Assembly: GCF_015062615.1 (NCBI RefSeq)
Contig: NZ_SUUH01000001.1
Span: 346,366-410,365, forward strand
DNA: 64,000 bases
From: Denitrobacterium detoxificans
GTDB lineage: Bacteria; Actinomycetota; Coriobacteriia; Coriobacteriales; Eggerthellaceae
Direction: 5' to 3'
Below the pieces are notes generated by a model. That model made no database searches and was not told the origin of the DNA. It was given only the letters and a program-made list of their open reading frames with translations. Position 1 is the stretch's first letter. Each line of letters opens with the position of its first letter. The position numbers were made by a program, and so were the translations under genes. Positions 59,238 to 64,000 of this stretch are shown piece after piece.

Positions 59238-59933
59238 CTAAAACTCGCGAGTGCCGTAAAGCCTCAGAGCAACCAGCGCGCTTGCGATGAACAGCGCAAG
59301 AGCGCCAACCGCAAGGGAAAGCCCCGCAACAACCGGGGTCATGCCCATTAGCAAATCCAGCGTGAACTTCGACTGCATGAAGCCGGCGAACGCGCAGAAC
59401 CCGAACACGAAGACGAGCGGCAGAATGCGCACGGAACGCGTGACCCCAAACCGCATGGCAATGGGAAGTATCACCGAGAGCATAACGAGAGCGATGGACA
59501 TGCCGCCAACCCCCGCAAGGCCTGCCATCGCGGGAAGACTCACCCCACCCATGGCCTGGGCATCGAATGCGGACCCTCCAAGCCCCGTTGCGGGAATCAC
59601 GGCATACGCGGCAAGCGCAACAGCCACCGAAAACGCGAGGGAAGCCAACGATGCCACAAGCACGCCCGCATAGCGACCGAAAACGATATCGCGCTTGGAC
59701 AAGGGCAGCGTCTCGCGCAGCCTCGCCCAGCCAGCCATCTCGTCATAGCTAAGCACTGAATACGTCATGAGGCAGGGCAACATCACCGCAATGACCGCTG
59801 CGCCCATCGACACGCCCATCATCAGGCTGTCGCACGAGACGATCATGATGACGATAACGCAGGCGCATATGGCAGCCGTCTGCAAAACGAAGCGCTTTAC
59901 CTGGGCAAAATCGGAAGCGAGCATAGCTTTCAT
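59238..59933 (-). CDS. ABC-2 type exporter permease
   Basis: A 231-residue membrane protein with six helices: AAICACVIVIMIVSC, LPCLMTYSVLSYDEMAGWAR (with the RLRETLPLSKRDIVFGRY coupling loop after it), ALAAYAVIPATGLGG and a C-terminal ALFIASALVALRLYG. This is the ABC2_membrane_5 type found beside YtrA-like regulators. The ATG at 59933 overlaps the ATPase stop by 4 bp (ATGA) with GGAGGCGCGCG in front, so the longer frame from 59990 is rejected. With the ATPase it forms an exporter of unknown substrate, possibly antimicrobial peptide or drug. Confidence 0.87.
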   Translation of the reverse strand: MKAMLASDFAQVKRFVLQTAAICACVIVIMIVSCDSLMMGVSMGAAVIAVMLPCLMTYSVLSYDEMAGWARLRETLPLSKRDIVFGRYAGVLVASLASLAFSVAVALAAYAVIPATGLGGSAFDAQAMGGVSLPAMAGLAGVGGMSIALVMLSVILPIAMRFGVTRSVRILPLVFVFGFCAFAGFMQSKFTLDLLMGMTPVVAGLSLAVGALALFIASALVALRLYGTREF

Positions 59934-60799
59934 CGCGCGCCTCCTTTCAACATCAAGAGCATGTAGTCGTCGAGCGAAATCGGATCGCACGGTGTATCGG
60001 GGAACACCTGCGTGAACGCAAAGCGATCAGGCACGAATACATCGATCTGGTAATCGCGCCGCAGGTAATACAACTCGTCCTGGGGCAGGAACCCGCTTTC
60101 GCCAATCGCCGCAAACTGACGTTCGGCGCAACGAGCAACGCCGCCCCTGCCGCAAATATCATCCTTTTCCTTGGAGAAAATCACGCGCCCCGCATCAACG
60201 CAAACGATGCGATCGGCAATCTTTTCCAAATCCGACGTAATGTGGCTGGAGATGAGAATGCCACGCCCCTCATCATTCATGAACTCACGCAGATATTCCA
60301 AGGCCTCGTCGCGGGCAATAGGGTCGAGGCCCGCGGTAGGCTCATCCAAGATAAGCAGCTCGGGATGATGCGCCAGCGCAAAGGCAAGGGATAGCTTCAT
60401 CCCCATGCCGCGCGACAGCGTTTCGATCTTCTTCTTGGGGGAGATATCGAACTCGTTCAAAAGCCTGTTGAACTCCGGACCATCCCAGTTCGCATACGCT
60501 GCCTTGCCAATACTCGCTATATCCGACACATGCATCGTGGGAACGAACGCGCACGTATCAAACACGACTCCCACGCGGCGCTTCCACGCCCCGCCCTTGG
60601 GGCTTTCGCCGAAAGCGCGCACCTTGCCCCCATCAAGACGATTCAGGCCCAACAGTGCCTTGATGATAGTGGTCTTGCCCGCGCCATTGCTGCCAATAAG
60701 GCCCACAACGTACCCTTCGGGCACCGATATGTTCACGTTATCGAGCGTGAACCCGTCGTATCGCTTCGTCAGGCCCGCACCTTCGATTAGGTTAGGCAT
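59930..60799 (-). CDS. ABC transporter ATP-binding protein (exporter)
   Basis: A 289-residue ATPase: GLIGSNGAGKTTIIKALLGL (Walker A), VFDTCAFVPTMHVSD (Q-loop side), TLSRGMGMKLSLAFALAHHP (signature, LSRGM), LILDEPTAGLDPIAR (Walker B) and ILISSHITSDLE (switch His). A C-terminal extension of about 80 residues, typical of YtrB/BcrA-like ATPases, ends in DDYMLLMLKG. It is the middle gene of GntR-ATPase-permease, each separated by a few bases. Confidence 0.92.
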   Translation of the reverse strand: MPNLIEGAGLTKRYDGFTLDNVNISVPEGYVVGLIGSNGAGKTTIIKALLGLNRLDGGKVRAFGESPKGGAWKRRVGVVFDTCAFVPTMHVSDIASIGKAAYANWDGPEFNRLLNEFDISPKKKIETLSRGMGMKLSLAFALAHHPELLILDEPTAGLDPIARDEALEYLREFMNDEGRGILISSHITSDLEKIADRIVCVDAGRVIFSKEKDDICGRGGVARCAERQFAAIGESGFLPQDELYYLRRDYQIDVFVPDRFAFTQVFPDTPCDPISLDDYMLLMLKGGAR

Positions 60800-60827
60800 C
60801 TTTACTCACCCTCTTACCCTCTCGCAC

Positions 60828-61202
60828 CTATTCATCCACGGCAAGCGCATCGAGCATGTCGTGCAATTCCGCAACATCGACCCCAGCCACGCGCGCATCC
60901 GATAGCGCTGCGACAAGATGCTCTTCCACCCTGCGCAAGCACTCCTCGCGCAGGAGTTCCAAATTCGCCCCCGCCACGAAGCTGCCCTTGCCTTGCACGG
61001 TATCGATGAACCCCTGGGCCTCGAGCTCCGCGTATGCCCGCTTCGTGGTAATCACGCTCACATGAAGACGATTGGCCAGCATGCGCATAGACGGCAGCGA
61101 AGAACCAGGTTCAAGCGCACCAGACAAAATGGCATCCTTCAGCTGAAATACGATCTGCTCGTAGATGGGCTTATCGCTTGCATTGGAAATGACAATATCC
61201 AA
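60828..61202 (-). CDS. GntR-family regulator, YtrA subfamily
   Basis: A 124-residue regulator: PIYEQIVFQLKDAILSGALE, PGSSLPSMRMLANRLHVSVI, TTKRAYAELEAQGFIDTVQG, KGSFVAGAN is the winged helix, and a short helical C-terminus replaces the usual large effector domain, as in YtrA. The start is TTG with GGAGAAATTGG upstream. It leads the ABC exporter operon and should repress it through the operator at 61300-61320. Confidence 0.92.
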   Translation of the reverse strand: MDIVISNASDKPIYEQIVFQLKDAILSGALEPGSSLPSMRMLANRLHVSVITTKRAYAELEAQGFIDTVQGKGSFVAGANLELLREECLRRVEEHLVAALSDARVAGVDVAELHDMLDALAVDE

Positions 61203-61299
61203 ACCAATTTCTCCTTTTTCACGGCGCCATTGAAAACGCCTGCGCGCTAGCGAAACGCCGCTCGCGCACTGCCCGGATTGACGTCTCGCACCGGGTATA

Positions 61300-61320
61300 G
61301 TGTATATACGCTACATACAC
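61300..61320. promoter_or_regulatory. GntR/YtrA-type operator
   Basis: GTGTATATAC-G-CTACATACAC, an imperfect inverted repeat with GTGTAT/ATACAC arms, about 100 bp upstream of the GntR start in the promoter region of the exporter operon. Confidence 0.6.
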
Positions 61321-61408
61321 AGTATGCACACGTCAGAACGCACTGTCAAGCATTCGTCCAAACGCTTGCCACCACCCGCAATCACAGCCGTTATTTCGCC
61401 AGGTAACG

Positions 61409-61436
61409 CAAAAAAGAGGCTCCCGAAGGAGCCTCT
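61409..61436 (-). terminator. Intrinsic terminator of the adenylate-forming enzyme genes
   Basis: On the minus strand AGAGGCTCC-TTCG-GGAGCCTCT followed by TTTTTTG, just after the stop of the gene at 61453. Confidence 0.93.
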
Positions 61437-61452
61437 CCACGAACGCTCGCCC

Positions 61453-63003
61453 TTACTGGGCCATGATCGCCTCTGCACGTTCTCTCAGCTTCTGCTTGTC
61501 GTACGCTCCCGACGCGTCTCGGTCGGGAATCTCGTCGACAATTTGAATGCGCGACGGACGATACCAGGGACCGCGCACGACCTCGAGCTCGCTCCCCAGC
61601 TGCTCTTCGGTGTACTGCACGCCCTCGTCGAGCGCCACCCAGGCGAAGATGTGCTCGCCATCGGCAGCATCGGAAATGGGATGAGCCACCGCGGCACGCA
61701 CGCCATCCATGTCCAGAAGCACCTTTTCCACGTCGAACGCGTACATGACGAATCCGCGGTACAAGATGACGTCCCGCGAGACGCCCACAATATGCAAGTA
61801 CCCCTCTTCGTCGAAATACCCCTGATCCAACGTATCGCGCCAGCCATCAACCACTTCAACAGGGGCGTCATAGCCCAGCGTTTGCACGCATACGCTGGGA
61901 TTCTTGGTAACCACATGACCCGCTTTGCCCGTAGGCATTTCCTCGCCCGTGCGCGGATCCTGCACGACGACTTCCGTACCCGCGAAAGGCACCTTCACGC
62001 CAGCAGAATCGAACACCTTCGCATCTCCCTTGCGATGGTCTTCCGGAGAAAGCCACATGAGCAAACCCGTTTCGGTTGAGCCATAAACCTGCGCGAAGTC
62101 GCAATCGAGCAAGTCGTACGCATCCATGATGTCCTCGGCGCTGACCTTCTGACCGCCGTACACGAAACGATCCAATGCCGAAAGGTCGGCCATGGCTGCC
62201 GCATCGCTTCGCGCCAGCTTCACCATCTGCGAAGAGGGCAAGAACAGATCGGTAATGCGGTGCTGCTCCATGGCGCGCACGATGCCCTCGGTAGTTGGCT
62301 TGCCCCAATAGATGATGACCGTCTCGCGCCGGAAGAGCGCCGCAATGAGCATGCCAATGCCCTGCAAGTCGGTCGTGGGAGTAAGCTGCAAGTAGCGTCC
62401 CCGCTCTCGCTGCCCATAGACCGCCGCCATCTTCGCGAGCGAATAGAACTCCGCTCTATGGGAAAGCACGATGCCCTGGGCCGCCCCCGCACGCCCCGCC
62501 GTAAACCGCACGACAGAAGCATCGTCGTAGGAAACATGACGGTCCTCGAAGGTTTCGCTCCCCGTAGGCGCCAGAAGGCTACCTTGGGCCGTTATCTCGA
62601 TGAATTCAACTTCGCATCCAGCCTCGAGCAGATGATCGCGCAGCTTTTCGACGATGAACGACTCGCATACCACGAACCGCGCGCCCGTATCGCGAATGAA
62701 GCGCGTCCAGCTATCGGCACCTACGTAATTCTGCAGCCCGAACGAGGCACCGCCTGCCAGCGCAATGCCAAACGCCGCTGCAACCATGCCAATATCATCG
62801 CTGCCACCATATGCGCAGTATTCGTTCGGCTTGAACCCGCGGCGAATGAGCTCGTCGCGAATGCCCTCGCAGAGCCCAAGCGCCTGCACCCCCGAATAGC
62901 TACCAGATTGGGTCACGAAGACCTCGCCATCACCCGCTTCCTCGAGCAACGACCGATAATACGTTTGAAGATCGCCATCGATGACGCCATCGCGTAACGA
63001 CAT
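61453..63003 (-). CDS. AMP-dependent synthetase/ligase family protein, degenerate core motif
   Basis: A 516-residue adenylate-forming enzyme expected to activate a carboxylic acid as its adenylate. Seen are a weak A3 motif (RFTAGRAGAAQGIVLSH instead of TSGTTGxPKG, lacking the Lys), QVYGSTETGLLMWL (A5), GYFDEEGYLHIVGVSRDVIL (A7-A8) and the C-terminal Lys region GAYDKQKLRERAE (A10). The N-terminal part CAYGGSDDIGMVAAAFGIAL also fits. The ATG at 63003 has GGAAGGGTGATATGC; a GTG nine bases earlier is less likely. It follows a paralog by 14 bp in the same direction. No carrier protein or thioesterase is next to it, so product and acceptor (CoA or a carrier) are unknown. Confidence 0.88.
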   Translation of the reverse strand: MSLRDGVIDGDLQTYYRSLLEEAGDGEVFVTQSGSYSGVQALGLCEGIRDELIRRGFKPNEYCAYGGSDDIGMVAAAFGIALAGGASFGLQNYVGADSWTRFIRDTGARFVVCESFIVEKLRDHLLEAGCEVEFIEITAQGSLLAPTGSETFEDRHVSYDDASVVRFTAGRAGAAQGIVLSHRAEFYSLAKMAAVYGQRERGRYLQLTPTTDLQGIGMLIAALFRRETVIIYWGKPTTEGIVRAMEQHRITDLFLPSSQMVKLARSDAAAMADLSALDRFVYGGQKVSAEDIMDAYDLLDCDFAQVYGSTETGLLMWLSPEDHRKGDAKVFDSAGVKVPFAGTEVVVQDPRTGEEMPTGKAGHVVTKNPSVCVQTLGYDAPVEVVDGWRDTLDQGYFDEEGYLHIVGVSRDVILYRGFVMYAFDVEKVLLDMDGVRAAVAHPISDAADGEHIFAWVALDEGVQYTEEQLGSELEVVRGPWYRPSRIQIVDEIPDRDASGAYDKQKLRERAEAIMAQ

Positions 63004-63017
63004 GCATATCACCCTTC

Positions 63018-64000
63018 CTACGCCGTAGCGCTCATCGTTCCATTCAAAACCGCAAGGGCCTCGCCCTTCAGCAATGACTTGTCAACCTTGTACGGAGGAC
63101 GGGGCAAGCGCGGAATCTCATCAAGCACCGTCACATGAACAAGGGATTCCGAAATGCCGCAATCACGCGCGAGCCCGACCGCAAAGAGCTCGGGCTGCAG
63201 GTTTTCACCCGACGCCAGTTCAACCCATGCGAAGACATGCTTGGCTCCGGCAGCATCGGCAACCACCTGGACGGACCCAGCCGACACAGCCGAATGAGAA
63301 AGAACGCTCCCCTCGATGTCGATGGCGAACAGGACGCCATCGCGCCCTGCAAGGGCATCGCACGCGCGCCCCTTCACGTACAAGCGCCCCGATTCATCCA
63401 GGTAACCAGCGTCTTCCGTATCGCGCCACCCATCCACGACCATGAAATCGGCGTCAGCGCCCATGATCCTGCGCGTGACGCCGCGACCGCGCACCATGAC
63501 CCGCCCGATAGCGCCCGCGCCCAGCGGCTCGCCCGTATTGAAGTCCCACACCTGAATGCACGTACCCAAGTTGGAGAAGGGAACGCCCGCCGAAGCAAGA
63601 ATACCCACATCGCCCGAACGGTGATCGTCGGGACCCAAACAGGCCAGAAGGCCGCTTTCCGTATTCCCGTAGAATTGAACGAGTTCGCAATCAATCTTCT
63701 GCGCAATGGCTTGTTTTTCCGAAGCAGGCATGGCTTGCCCCGCATAAGCAATGCGTTGCAGCGACGAGAAGTCGATATCGCCCTCGACATAGAGATCGGC
63801 TAGATCATCCAAAATGAACGGAGGGACGAACGCATCGGTGATGCGATGACGCTCGATGGTCCGCGCGAAATCGACAGCCGTCATGGGAGCCGCATAGGCC
63901 ACAAACACTTCGCGACGCAGCAGGCACGAAAGCAACGAGTGCATGCATCCGGAAAGGCCCACGGAAAGGAAGCGGCCCCCTTCCCGCTCGCCATATATCT
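63018..64000 (-). CDS. AMP-dependent synthetase/ligase family protein, 5' end beyond window
   Basis: The visible 327 residues are the C-terminal two thirds of a paralog of the downstream gene; the frame stays open to the window edge (IYGEREGGRFLSVGLS aligns with VYGQRERGRYLQLTP), so the start lies outside. Seen are VQFYGNTESGLLACL, GYLDESGRLYVKGRACDALA and RPPYKVDKSLLKGEAL (C-terminal Lys). It precedes the full-length paralog by 14 bp, indicating an operon of at least two such enzymes. The A3 loop is not in the window. Confidence 0.88.
   Translation of the reverse strand, partial: IYGEREGGRFLSVGLSGCMHSLLSCLLRREVFVAYAAPMTAVDFARTIERHRITDAFVPPFILDDLADLYVEGDIDFSSLQRIAYAGQAMPASEKQAIAQKIDCELVQFYGNTESGLLACLGPDDHRSGDVGILASAGVPFSNLGTCIQVWDFNTGEPLGAGAIGRVMVRGRGVTRRIMGADADFMVVDGWRDTEDAGYLDESGRLYVKGRACDALAGRDGVLFAIDIEGSVLSHSAVSAGSVQVVADAAGAKHVFAWVELASGENLQPELFAVGLARDCGISESLVHVTVLDEIPRLPRPPYKVDKSLLKGEALAVLNGTMSATA

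Noticed and set aside
61453..64000. Non-ribosomal peptide synthetase cluster
   Set aside because: No condensation or carrier domain and no phosphopantetheine motif is present; these are stand-alone adenylate-forming proteins as far as the window shows.

Overview
The window looks like a chromosomal segment from a GC-rich actinobacterium of the class Coriobacteriia, most probably family Eggerthellaceae (inference). The reasons are polytopic-membrane LuxR regulators next to Tat-exported flavoprotein reductases, many Tat-type lipoprotein signals (RR motif plus lipobox Cys), surface proteins ending in a KTGD or LPYTG sorting signal, GTG/TTG starts and GC-rich codon use. No rRNA, tRNA or CRISPR array was seen.

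Layout. 1-9680: a cell-envelope glycan cluster, mostly on the minus strand (GT2 glycosyltransferases, GtrA flippase-like protein, YfhO-like and DUF6056-like membrane proteins, CDP-glycerol glycerophosphotransferase). 9963-14706: a LuxR-type regulator, then a TPP riboswitch driving a thiamine-precursor ABC uptake operon (YkoF-like protein, ThiX, ThiY, ThiZ). 15183-16270: DAHP synthase and chorismate mutase. 16422-20407: a second LuxR regulator, a Tat-exported flavoprotein and a ferredoxin. 20905-22491: guaA.

22492-35074 is accessory DNA. The last 12 bases of guaA (core GAGTGGGAATA) recur at 24865 and 35063, and the two distal copies share a further stretch ending in the same hairpin. This is what successive integrations into the guaA 3' end would leave. 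The cargo is a frameshifted methyltransferase, a DUF4143 ATPase, a Nif11-like RiPP precursor without maturation enzymes, HxlR/oxidoreductase genes and their remnants, a YafQ-DinJ toxin-antitoxin pair, a GNAT acetyltransferase, a giant surface protein bracketed by 28-29 bp inverted repeats, and a class M sirtuin with a zinc macrodomain (a reversible ADP-ribosylation pair). No integrase is visible.

35619-40503 holds a third LuxR regulator and two Tat-lipoprotein flavoprotein reductases. 40504-41014 contains IS3 and phage-like debris. 41015-43783 encodes an exported 5'-nucleotidase and an exported prephenate-dehydratase-like lipoprotein. 44339-54306 contains two wall-anchored phospholipase-like proteins (zinc phospholipase C type and PI-PLC type) around a small zinc ribbon, a CMD-cupin fusion, an alpha/beta hydrolase and a MerR regulator.

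54420-55877 is an arsenosugar-type pair in which the radical SAM protein ArsS is very probably a selenoprotein. An in-frame TGA sits where relatives have Cys, and a SECIS-like hairpin with a GGUC loop follows 17 nt later. 56219-64000 holds a Pr6Pr membrane protein, a flavodoxin, a DUF2252 protein, a GntR-controlled ABC exporter and two tandem adenylate-forming enzymes, the second cut by the window edge.
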